From Clostridiales bacterium (lineage in GTDB: Bacteria; Bacillota; Clostridia; WRLR01), in assembly GCA_031263625.1 (NCBI GenBank), contig JAISFK010000487.1, positions 1 through 7,385 on the forward strand: 7,385 nt of DNA, written 5' to 3'. This document shows positions 1 to 6,009 of the stretch, one piece after another (the stretch's first letter is position 1; every line of letters begins with the position of its first letter). A program made the translations under genes and the position numbers. The notes beneath the pieces are model-generated. The model was not told the DNA's origin and did not search any database. It was given only the letters and a program-made list of their open reading frames with translations.

Positions 1-54
1 GGCGCATGATGGCAGGACGACGCCGCGAGGGCGCGGCAGGAAGGGCGCTACGGC
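1..54 (+). other. Left-edge spacer or end of an unseen upstream gene, with atpH ribosome site
   Basis: No identifiable protein is visible. Frame 1 stops at 7-9. Frame 2 stays open to a TGA at 56-58, which would overlap the atpH start as ATGA. Frame 3 stays open to a TAA at 60-62. The 17-19 residues in either open frame are Arg/Gly-rich and do not resemble a b-subunit C-terminus clearly enough to name. AGGAAG at 38-43 lies 11 bases before the atpH ATG and is the likely ribosome-binding site. In the canonical order atpF would lie here, but this cannot be confirmed. Confidence 0.4.
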
Positions 55-918
55 ATGATTAACCTTTCGCACCGCTTCGCTTCCGAGCTTGTCGAATTTG
101 CGGAAGAAAACGGGCTGGAAGCCATATACAGGCAGGCGCTGCGCTACGCCGCGCCGCTTGGCGGGGGCGCAGGGCGCGGGCCGCGCGGGCCGGGCAGGGC
201 GGCCGCCGCGCAGGGGGCGCTCGGCGCGCTGGCCGGATCGGCGGGCGGCGGCGAGAATCAGGGCGGCGTTGCGGCCAGCGGTGGCGGCGTGGGCATGGCC
301 GGCAACGGCGGGCGGCCCGATGCGGGCATGGCCGGCGGCGATGTCCGGAGCAGCGCGGGCGCCGGCGACGGCTGGGGCGCGGCCGGATCGATAGGCGGCG
401 CGGAGGCCGCCGGCGGGCGCGCGGGCGACCGTGACGGCGACGGCACAGGCGCCGTCGTCGGCGGCGGCACAGGCGCCGTCGGCGGCGGCGGGGAACCGGG
501 CGGGGCCGGATCGGGCGGCGGCGCCGGCATCGGCGCGGGCGCTGCTGCCGGCGCGGGCGGATCGGGCGCGGGCGCTGCCGCCGGCGAGATCAGCCCGCTG
601 GACGCCTTTCTGGCGAACGTGCCGGAGGGCCAGCGCATGGCCGTGATCGACCAGTTCCTGGATCTCGCGCGCAGCCGGCTGAACCTCGTGGACGCGGAGG
701 TCATATCCGCCGCGCCGCTGACGGCGGAGCAGCAGCACAAGCTGGAGATACAGCTGATCCGCGCGTTCCGCAAAAGGGTCAGCATACGCCTGAGCGTGGA
801 CCCGTCGCTGATCGGCGGCCTGCGCGTGCTCGCCAACGACATGGTCTTTGACGACTCGGTGAAGCGCAAGCTCGCCGACATGAAGAGCAGCATATACAAA
901 GGGGTATATTTCAGGTAA
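55..918 (+). CDS. atpH: F1Fo ATP synthase delta subunit with large Gly/Ala-rich internal linker
   Basis: Delta (OSCP-type) caps the F1 head and connects it to the peripheral stalk b subunits. Residues 1-35 resemble helices 1-2 of the delta N-terminal domain (RFASELVEFAEENG, then a second helix). Residues ~179-212 resemble the last helices of that domain. The C-terminal domain follows with the typical VDAEVISAAPLTAEQQ, a segment like KRVSIRLSVDPSLIGGLRV, and the ending DMVFDDSVKRKLADMK. Between these blocks, residues ~36-177 are almost only Gly, Ala, Ser, Arg and Asp and take the place of roughly 30 residues (helices 3-4) in the E. coli protein. The protein is therefore 287 aa instead of about 180. 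The ATG has AGGAAG 11 bases upstream and there is no alternative in-frame start. The frame is uninterrupted and both ends are conserved, so it is probably functional, though the N-terminal bundle must be altered. Confidence 0.9.
   Translation: MINLSHRFASELVEFAEENGLEAIYRQALRYAAPLGGGAGRGPRGPGRAAAAQGALGALAGSAGGGENQGGVAASGGGVGMAGNGGRPDAGMAGGDVRSSAGAGDGWGAAGSIGGAEAAGGRAGDRDGDGTGAVVGGGTGAVGGGGEPGGAGSGGGAGIGAGAAAGAGGSGAGAAAGEISPLDAFLANVPEGQRMAVIDQFLDLARSRLNLVDAEVISAAPLTAEQQHKLEIQLIRAFRKRVSIRLSVDPSLIGGLRVLANDMVFDDSVKRKLADMKSSIYKGVYFR
160..585 (+). repeat. Low-complexity Gly/Ala-coding insert within atpH
   Basis: This stretch encodes the ~142-residue linker at delta residues 36-177. It is built of GGC/GCG codons with scattered GGATCG (Gly-Ser) units. 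Internal direct repeats show local duplication: a 17-base unit beginning CGGCACAGGCGCC occurs at 441-457 and 465-481 (24 bases apart), and GGCGCGGGCGCTGC occurs at 532-545 and 565-578 (33 bases apart). Both offsets are multiples of three, so the frame is kept. Confidence 0.85.
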
Positions 919-924
919 GAGCAT

Positions 925-1071
925 GGGCCAAGGGGCAAGAGCTAAGGGGCAAGATCCAATGGCAAGGGGCAAGGGGCAAGGGCCAAGATCCAGGGGCAAA
1001 GGGCCAATGGCCAAGAGCCAGGGGGGCAAGATCCAATGGCCAATGGCCAAAAGCCAGGGGCAAGAGGCAAG
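925..1071 (+). repeat. Degenerate heptanucleotide tandem repeat between atpH and atpA
   Basis: About 21 consecutive 7-base units fill the atpH-atpA spacer. The common forms are GGGGCAA, GGGCCAA, TGGCCAA, GATCCAA and GAGCCAG. The register is kept throughout except for one 6-base unit (960-965) and one 8-base unit (1022-1029). Seven is not a multiple of three, and the array lies wholly between two genes, so it is most likely noncoding. The open frames across it on both strands reflect the lack of stop triplets in the unit, not genes. A T run (1076-1081) and the atpA start follow. Confidence 0.85.
966..1003 (+). other. Potential G-quadruplex within the heptamer array
   Basis: G runs lie at 966-969, 973-976, 980-982, 993-996 and 1001-1003 on the + strand, separated by 3, 3, 10 and 4 bases. 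Four runs of at least three G with these loops could form a G-quadruplex in the coding strand or in the mRNA upstream of atpA. This is a pattern match only. The structure follows passively from the repeat unit and may have no role. Confidence 0.4.
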
Positions 1072-1104
1072 GGCATTTTTTAGGATAGGGGTGCATATCG
1101 GACA

Positions 1105-2676
1105 ATGATGTTTGAGCCATCCGCAGTAGGCGCCACAATCAAAGATGAAGTGCTGCGCTTCGTCATGTCGGCGAAGGTCGATGAGTCGGGGCGCGTGTAC
1201 CAGGTCGGCGACGGCATTGCGAGGGTGATTGGGCTTGAGAACGCCGTGAGCGGGGAGCTGCTGGAGTTTGAGAACGGCGTCCAGGGCATAGCCATGAACC
1301 TGGAGGAGGACAACATAGCGGCCGTGCTGCTCGGCAAGGACACGGGCGTCAACGAGGGCGACTTCGTGACGCGCACCGGCAAGGTCGCGCACATCCCCGT
1401 CGGCGACATGCTGCTGGGCAGGGTCGTCAACGCGCTCGGCGCGCAGATCGACCAAAAGGGCGACATCATGACGCAGCACACGCGGCCGATCGAGCGGATC
1501 GCGCCCGGCGTGCTGGCGAGGAAGAGCGTGACGAAGCCCCTGCTCACCGGGATCAAGTCCATCGACGCCATGGTGCCCATCGGGCGCGGCCAGCGCCAGC
1601 TGATCATAGGCGACCGGCAGACCGGGAAGACGGCCATCGCCATCGACGCCATCATCAACCAGCGCGGCAAGGGCGTCAACTGCATCTATGTGGCGGTGGG
1701 GCAGAAAAACTCCACGGTGTCGGGCATCGTCAACACGCTGAGCGAGCACGAGGCCATGCGCTACACGGCCATCATAGTGGCCGGCGCGTCCGAAGCCGCG
1801 CCGCTCCAGTACCTCGCGCCGTACAGCGGCTGCGCGGTCGCGGAATACTGGATGGAGCAGGGGAAGGACGTGCTCATAGTGTTCGACGACCTCAGCAAGC
1901 ACGCCGTGGCCTACCGCACGATGAGCCTGCTCATGCAGCGCCCGCCGGGCCGCGAGGCGTACCCCGGCGACGTGTTCTACCTGCACTCGCGCCTCCTGGA
2001 GCGCGCAGGGTGCCTGTCGGACAGGTATGGCGGCGGCTCGCTCACGGCGCTGCCGATCATCGAGACGCAGGGCGGCGACATGTCGGCGTACATCCCGACG
2101 AACGTCATATCCATCACGGACGGCCAGATCTACCTCGAGACCGAGTCCTTCAACGCGGGCATACGGCCCGCCATCAATCCGGGCCTCTCGGTGTCGAGGG
2201 TCGGGGGCGCGGCCCAGGTGAAGGCGATGAAGGACATAACGGCGCCCATCAGGACGGATCTCGCGCAGTACCGCGAGCTGGCCTCTTTCGCGCAGTTCAG
2301 CTCGGACCTGGACAAGGAGACGAAGGACCGGCTGCGGCACGGCGAGAGGATCGTCGAGGTGCTCAAGCAGCGCCAGTACATGCCGATGGCGCTCGAATAC
2401 GAGATACTCGTGCTGCTCGCCGTCACGCGGCATTGCATGGACGACATCAACGTCGAGGACGTGCCGGACTTTGAGAGCGAGCTCGTCGCGTGGTTCAACC
2501 TGTGGCACGCGCAGCTCCTCGGCGAGCTGCGGGGCGCGTGGGAGATAGGCGCCGAGCTGGAGGCCGCGATGCTGGAGGGCATCGGCCGCTGCAAGGCGGC
2601 GTTCGCCGAGGCGCGCGAGGCGGCGCGCTCGCGCTCGCGATTCGAGGCGGGGGGCGCGCAGGGCGGCGGCGAGTGA
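1105..2676 (+). CDS. atpA: F1 ATP synthase alpha subunit
   Basis: Alpha is the non-catalytic nucleotide-binding subunit of the alpha3beta3 head. The 523-aa product is full length (family ~500-515). An N-terminal helix (residues 1-25) precedes the beta-barrel domain, which contains VGDGIARVIGLENA and LNLEEDN. The P-loop GDRQTGKT is at 169-176, Walker B VLIVFDD at 256-262, and RPPGREAYPGDVFYLHSRLLERA follows. The alpha signature PAINPGLSVSRVGGAAQ carries Arg365, equivalent by position to the arginine finger that reaches into the beta catalytic site. The C-terminal helical domain ends in a short Arg/Gly-rich tail (RSRSRFEAGGAQGGGE) not usual for the family. Two adjacent ATGs exist (1105, 1108). 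The nearest purine-rich sequence, AGGGG at 1087-1091, is 13 bases from the first, so the ribosome site is weak. No insertion interrupts the domain fold. Confidence 0.97.
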   Translation: MMFEPSAVGATIKDEVLRFVMSAKVDESGRVYQVGDGIARVIGLENAVSGELLEFENGVQGIAMNLEEDNIAAVLLGKDTGVNEGDFVTRTGKVAHIPVGDMLLGRVVNALGAQIDQKGDIMTQHTRPIERIAPGVLARKSVTKPLLTGIKSIDAMVPIGRGQRQLIIGDRQTGKTAIAIDAIINQRGKGVNCIYVAVGQKNSTVSGIVNTLSEHEAMRYTAIIVAGASEAAPLQYLAPYSGCAVAEYWMEQGKDVLIVFDDLSKHAVAYRTMSLLMQRPPGREAYPGDVFYLHSRLLERAGCLSDRYGGGSLTALPIIETQGGDMSAYIPTNVISITDGQIYLETESFNAGIRPAINPGLSVSRVGGAAQVKAMKDITAPIRTDLAQYRELASFAQFSSDLDKETKDRLRHGERIVEVLKQRQYMPMALEYEILVLLAVTRHCMDDINVEDVPDFESELVAWFNLWHAQLLGELRGAWEIGAELEAAMLEGIGRCKAAFAEAREAARSRSRFEAGGAQGGGE

Positions 2677-2693
2677 GCGGGCGCGGGCGGCAA

Positions 2694-2894
2694 GCGGAGC
2701 TAGGCGGGCAGGGGGCGGGCCGCGCGGAGCTAGGCGGCGCGAAGGCGCTGGCGGAGCAAGGCGGGCGGCGGGCGACGTCGCGCGGCGCGGGCAGCGAGCG
2801 GAGCCAAGCCAGACGGGCAGGGAGCGGGCGGCGCGGCGCGGGCAATGGGCGCGGCAGAGCGGGCGGCGGGCGAAATTCAGGCTAGGCGGGCAGG
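2694..2894 (+). repeat. Degenerate GC-rich repeats in the atpA-atpG spacer
   Basis: The 221-base spacer holds recurring versions of GCGGAGCTAGGCGGGCAGG. Copies begin at about 2694 (best match), 2724, 2751 and 2798, and a truncated copy (GCTAGGCGGGCAGG) lies at 2881-2894. The units diverge and are unevenly spaced. The last copy contains AGGCGGG at 2884-2890, the only Shine-Dalgarno-like sequence at a workable distance (7 bases) from the atpG ATG, so a repeat copy may serve as the ribosome site. No gene is credible here on either strand. Confidence 0.65.
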
Positions 2895-2897
2895 CAT

Positions 2898-4301
2898 ATG
2901 GACAATATCCAGCAGATAAAAAGCCGGATCGGCAATATAAGCGGGACGCGCCAGATCACGCAGTCCATGCGGCTCGTGGCGTCCGCGAAGGTAAAGAGGA
3001 TTCAGGCCAGGCTGATTGAGAACAGGCAGTTTCTGGGCGAGGCGGCGCAGCTGGTGCTGTCGTGCGCGAGCGCGCCGGAGGCCAGGGGGCACCTGTATGT
3101 CGGCGCACCGGCGCCGCCGGGCGCGACGGGCGCGGCCAGTGTCGCCAGCGCGGGGGCCGCTGGCGCGGCCGGCAGCGCTGGCGCAACGGGCGCCACAGGC
3201 GCGGCCGGCGTCGCCGGCACGGCCGGCACGGCGGGCGCTACAGGCACGACTGGCGCCACTGGCGCGGCCGGCAGCGCTGGCGCAACGGGCGCAACGGTCG
3301 CCGCGCCGGATCCCGCGCTTTCGGCGCCGGAATCGCGGCATTCGGCGGCAAAGCATCTGCTGCCCGCGGCCGTGATAGTGGTCTGCGGGGACAGGGGGCT
3401 TTGCGGCGGATACAACGTCAACCTTTGCCGCCACGCCTACGGGTTTGTGCGGGGGCTTGGCGAGGCCGCCAGGGTGTACACGGTCGGGGTGAAGGCCAGG
3501 GACTTTTTCAGGCGCAGGCGGGCGAGCGCCCTGCAGCACTCGTACACGGGCATATCCGAAAACCCGTTTTTCGAGGACGCGGAGGGCATTGCGGCGCGGC
3601 TGATCGAGGACTACCGGCAGGGCGCGATCGGCGCCATTTATATCGTGTACACGAAATTCGTGCACATGCTTTCGCAAGCCCCCAAAGTGGCCCGGCTGCT
3701 CCCGCTGGATCCGAACTCGGACATAGCGGCGGCGCCGGGGGCTGGCGAGGGCGAGGGCGATGGCGCTGGCGGAGGCGATGGCGCGAGCGCGGGCCCAAGC
3801 GCCGATTCCGGATCGGGCGGTTCGGGCGGCTCGATCGGATCAGGCGGATCGGGTGCGGGAGCGGCCGCCGGCCTAGGGGCGGGCGGCGAAGGCGCCGGCG
3901 CGAGCGGCGCGGGATCGGGCCTGAACGGCGGCGTCGGCGCGGGATCGGGCGGCGCAGGCGCAGGCTCAGGCTTGGGCGGCGCGGGATCGAGCCTGAGCGG
4001 CGGCGGCGCGGGCGGCAGGTTCCGCCCCCTGACGCGCTTCGAGCCCAGCGAGCCGGAGCTTCTGGACGCGGCCGTGCCGTTCTACGTCTCGTCGGCCATC
4101 TTCGGCGCCATGCTGGAGTCGTCGGTCTGCGAGCAGAGCGCCAGAATAGCCGGCATGGACACGGCCGTGAAAAACTCGGAGGACATCATAGAATCGCTGA
4201 CCATAACGTACAACCAGGCGCGGCAAAGCGCGATAACGGACGAGCTTACCGAAATACTCAGCGGCGCGAAAGCGGTCAGGAGGGCGAGGCAGAAAACGTG
4301 A
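2898..4301 (+). CDS. atpG: F1 ATP synthase gamma subunit with two low-complexity insertions
   Basis: Gamma is the rotating central shaft of F1. The product is 467 aa, against about 285 in the family. The N-terminal coiled-coil helix is intact: MDNIQQIKSRIGNISGTRQI, then QSMRLVASAKVKR. The central Rossmann-like domain has VVCGDRGLCGGYNVN (D165-G171 core), VGVKARDFF, IYIVYTKFVHMLSQ and LLPLD. The C-terminal helix has SSAIFGAMLESSVCEQSARI, then AVKNSEDII, YNQARQSAITDELTEILSGA. Two inserts interrupt this: residues 75-133, Gly-X-Y triplets, between the N-terminal helix and the first strand; and residues 281-373, Gly/Ser/Ala-rich, after LLPLDPNSD and before FEPSEPELLDA. Both sites align with exposed loops in E. 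coli gamma, so the shaft helices should still pair. The stop overlaps the atpD GTG, suggesting coupled translation. Confidence 0.93.
   Translation: MDNIQQIKSRIGNISGTRQITQSMRLVASAKVKRIQARLIENRQFLGEAAQLVLSCASAPEARGHLYVGAPAPPGATGAASVASAGAAGAAGSAGATGATGAAGVAGTAGTAGATGTTGATGAAGSAGATGATVAAPDPALSAPESRHSAAKHLLPAAVIVVCGDRGLCGGYNVNLCRHAYGFVRGLGEAARVYTVGVKARDFFRRRRASALQHSYTGISENPFFEDAEGIAARLIEDYRQGAIGAIYIVYTKFVHMLSQAPKVARLLPLDPNSDIAAAPGAGEGEGDGAGGGDGASAGPSADSGSGGSGGSIGSGGSGAGAAAGLGAGGEGAGASGAGSGLNGGVGAGSGGAGAGSGLGGAGSSLSGGGAGGRFRPLTRFEPSEPELLDAAVPFYVSSAIFGAMLESSVCEQSARIAGMDTAVKNSEDIIESLTITYNQARQSAITDELTEILSGAKAVRRARQKT
3120..3296 (+). repeat. Collagen-like Gly-X-Y coding repeat within atpG
   Basis: Gamma residues 75-133 read as Gly-Ala-Thr, Gly-Ala-Ala, Gly-Ser-Ala, Gly-Val-Ala, Gly-Thr-Ala and similar triplets, with one short interruption (SVASA) near the start. 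At the DNA level an exact 34-base direct repeat occurs at 3160-3193 and 3259-3292. The 99-base offset (33 codons) preserves the frame and indicates a past duplication. The X and Y positions hold Ala/Thr/Ser/Val with no proline inside the tract, unlike animal collagen but like many bacterial collagen-like tracts. Confidence 0.85.
3738..4016 (+). repeat. Gly/Ser/Ala-rich coding insert within atpG
   Basis: This encodes gamma residues 281-373. It begins with Gly-Glu-Gly-Asp units and continues as Gly/Ser/Ala runs with no triplet period. GGATCGGGCGG occurs at 3810-3820 and 3942-3952, and identically at 508-518 in the atpH insert, always read as Gly-Ser-Gly-Gly. The insert is expected to be a flexible, unstructured loop. 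Confidence 0.8.
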
Positions 4302-5719
4302 CAGACGATCTTTTTACGGCGAGCGCCAACATGATTGGCAAAGTCGTCCAGATAATGGGGGCGGTGCTGGACGTCAGGTTCAACGGCCGCCACATCCCCG
4401 CCATCTCGAACGCGATCAGGATATCGCACGAGGGGCGCGCGCTGGTCGCCGAGGTGTCGCAGCAGCTCGGCGACGGGCAGGTGCGCTGCATAGCCATGGG
4501 CCCGACGGACGGCTTCCCGCGCGGCGCCCCGGCCCGCGACATGGGCAGGCCGATAACGGTGCCCGTCGGCGAGGGCACGCTCGGCCACATATACAACGTG
4601 CTCGGCGAGCAGGCCGACGAGGGCGACCTGCCGGAGTCCCAGGAGCGCTGGCCCATCCACCGCGACGCGCCGGACTTCGCGGAGCAGGCCGACTTCACGG
4701 AGATGCTGGAAACGGGCATAAAGGCCATCGACCTGCTCTGCCCCTACGTGAAGGGCGGCAAGATCGGGCTGTTCGGCGGCGCAGGGGTCGGCAAGACCGT
4801 GCTGATCATGGAGATGATCAGGAACGTCGCCTCTGCCCACGGCGGCTACTCCGTCTTCGCGGGGGTGGGCGAGCGCACGCGCGAGGGCAACGACCTGTAC
4901 TGGGAGATGAAAGCCTCCGGCGTCATAGACAAGACGGTCCTCGTGTTCGGCCAGATGAACGAGCCGCCCGGCGCCCGCATGCGCGTGGCGCTCACGGGCC
5001 TGACGATGGCGGAGTATTTTCGCGACGTGCGCGGCCAGGACGTGCTGCTGTTCGTGGACAACATATTCAGGTTCGTGCAGGCGGGCGCCGAGGTGTCGGC
5101 CATGCTGGGCAGGATGCCCGGCGCGGTCGGCTACCAGCCGACGCTCGCGACGGAGATAGGGGCGCTGCAGGAGCGCATAGCCTCGACGAAGACGGGCTCC
5201 ATAACGTCCATCCAGGCCGTCTACGTGCCCGCCGACGACCTGACCGACCCGGCGCCGGCCACGACGTTCGCGCACCTCGACGCCACGACCGTGCTGTCGC
5301 GCGACATCGTGGAGCAGGGCATATATCCCGCGATAAACCCGCTGGAGTCCACGTCGCGCATACTGGACCCGTTCGTCGTCGGCAACCGGCACCACCAGAT
5401 CGCGCGCGACGTCCAGAGCATCCTCCAGCGCTACAAGGGGCTTCAGGACATCATCGCGATACTGGGCATGGACGAGCTGTCCGAGAACGACAAGCTGATC
5501 GTCAGCCGCGCGCGCAAGATCCAGCGCTTCCTGTCGCAGCCGTTTTTCGTGGCCGAGCCGTACACGGGGCGCGCCGGCGTGTACGTGCCGCTCGCGGAAA
5601 CGCTGAACGGCTTCGAGGGCATAGCGTCGGGCGCGTATGACAGCATACCGGAGCACTATTTTCTGAACGCCGGGAACATCGGCGACGTGGAGAAGAAGTG
5701 GGAGGCCGCTTCAAAATAG
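4298..5719 (+). CDS. atpD: F1 ATP synthase beta subunit (catalytic)
   Basis: Beta carries the catalytic sites that make or hydrolyse ATP. The GTG at 4298 overlaps the atpG stop as GTGA, and GAGG at 4286-4289 lies 8 bases upstream, giving 473 aa. The other choice, ATG 4331 (462 aa), lacks a ribosome site. IGKVVQIMGAVLDVRF starts the beta-barrel. The P-loop GGAGVGKT is at 160-167 (Lys166, Thr167). GERTREGNDLY carries Glu192, equivalent to the general-base Glu of the family. Walker B is in DVLLFVDNIFRF. VPADDLTDPAPATTFAHLDA and the segment around YPAINPLESTSRILDP are typical. The DELSEED segment reads DELSEND (392-398). No low-complexity insertion is present, in contrast to delta and gamma. The length is normal and all catalytic motifs are intact. 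Confidence 0.98.
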   Translation: MTDDLFTASANMIGKVVQIMGAVLDVRFNGRHIPAISNAIRISHEGRALVAEVSQQLGDGQVRCIAMGPTDGFPRGAPARDMGRPITVPVGEGTLGHIYNVLGEQADEGDLPESQERWPIHRDAPDFAEQADFTEMLETGIKAIDLLCPYVKGGKIGLFGGAGVGKTVLIMEMIRNVASAHGGYSVFAGVGERTREGNDLYWEMKASGVIDKTVLVFGQMNEPPGARMRVALTGLTMAEYFRDVRGQDVLLFVDNIFRFVQAGAEVSAMLGRMPGAVGYQPTLATEIGALQERIASTKTGSITSIQAVYVPADDLTDPAPATTFAHLDATTVLSRDIVEQGIYPAINPLESTSRILDPFVVGNRHHQIARDVQSILQRYKGLQDIIAILGMDELSENDKLIVSRARKIQRFLSQPFFVAEPYTGRAGVYVPLAETLNGFEGIASGAYDSIPEHYFLNAGNIGDVEKKWEAASK

Positions 5720-5739
5720 CGGGCGAATAGTGCGCGGGC

Positions 5740-5827
5740 GAGCCTCGCGCGGGCGCGGCGTGCTACAGCTGATCGACATAGGCACGCATGTCGTGGATCA
5801 GACGGTGAGCCTCGCGCGGGCGCGGCG
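5740..5827 (+). repeat. 21-base direct repeats flanking a hairpin in the atpD-atpC spacer
   Basis: An identical 21-base sequence starting GAGCCTCGCGCGGG lies at 5740-5760 and 5807-5827. The 46 bases between are less repetitive and contain an imperfect inverted repeat. The left arm is CTGATC (5769-5774) plus GACAT (5775-5779). The right arm is ATGTC (5788-5792), a 3-base bulge, and GATCAG (5796-5801). This gives 11 pairs and an 8-base loop. No T run follows, so it is not a standard intrinsic terminator. Confidence 0.6.
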
Positions 5828-5875
5828 AGCGGCGAGTTGAGGGTTGCAGGTTGTGAGCGGCGGGTTGCGGGCGCC

Positions 5876-5959
5876 GGCAGGGCGACGCGGCGCGGCGCAT
5901 AGGCGCGGCAGGCGTTTGGCGTCTGGCGTCGGCAGGGCGGCGCGGCGCATAGGCGCGGC
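5876..5959 (+). repeat. Second direct repeat pair in the atpD-atpC spacer
   Basis: A GC-rich unit ending in GGCGCATAGGCGCGGC occurs at 5876-5909 and 5931-5959. The last 21 bases are identical, and the copies differ by a 5-base insertion near the start. No gene is credible between atpD and atpC. The strong atpC ribosome site (AGGAGGG, 5997-6003) lies downstream of the second copy. Confidence 0.6.
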
Positions 5960-6009
5960 GTTATCGAAACACTCGTTCGGGCGCAGGCAATGGGGCAGGA
6001 GGGCTGCAT

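Noticed and set aside
392..398. DELSEND in place of DELSEED in beta (these are beta residue numbers, not window bases) as a functional defect
   Set aside because: This loop varies among bacteria and all catalytic residues of beta are intact.
258..938. Long open frame on the - strand across atpH
   Set aside because: It is Pro/Ala-rich because it is the antisense of a Gly/Ala-coding GC-rich tract, has no family resemblance, and atpH on the + strand is clearly real at both ends.
925..1071. CRISPR array
   Set aside because: Seven-base units without spacers, degenerate in sequence, and no cas genes nearby.
911..1138. Open frames on both strands across the atpH-atpA spacer, with periodic peptides such as GHWPL
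   Set aside because: The periodicity follows from a 7-base repeat lacking stop triplets. There is no ribosome site and no resemblance to a protein, and the frames run into flanking genes.
3062..4297. Upstream extension of the atpD frame through atpG
   Set aside because: It is an Arg-rich off-frame reading of the atpG repeats. Recognisable beta sequence starts only after 4298, where a GTG overlaps the atpG stop.
4082..5656. 524-codon open frame on the - strand opposite atpD
   Set aside because: It is a GC-rich antisense shadow, full of His/Arg/Ala/Val with no family features, lying opposite a highly conserved gene.
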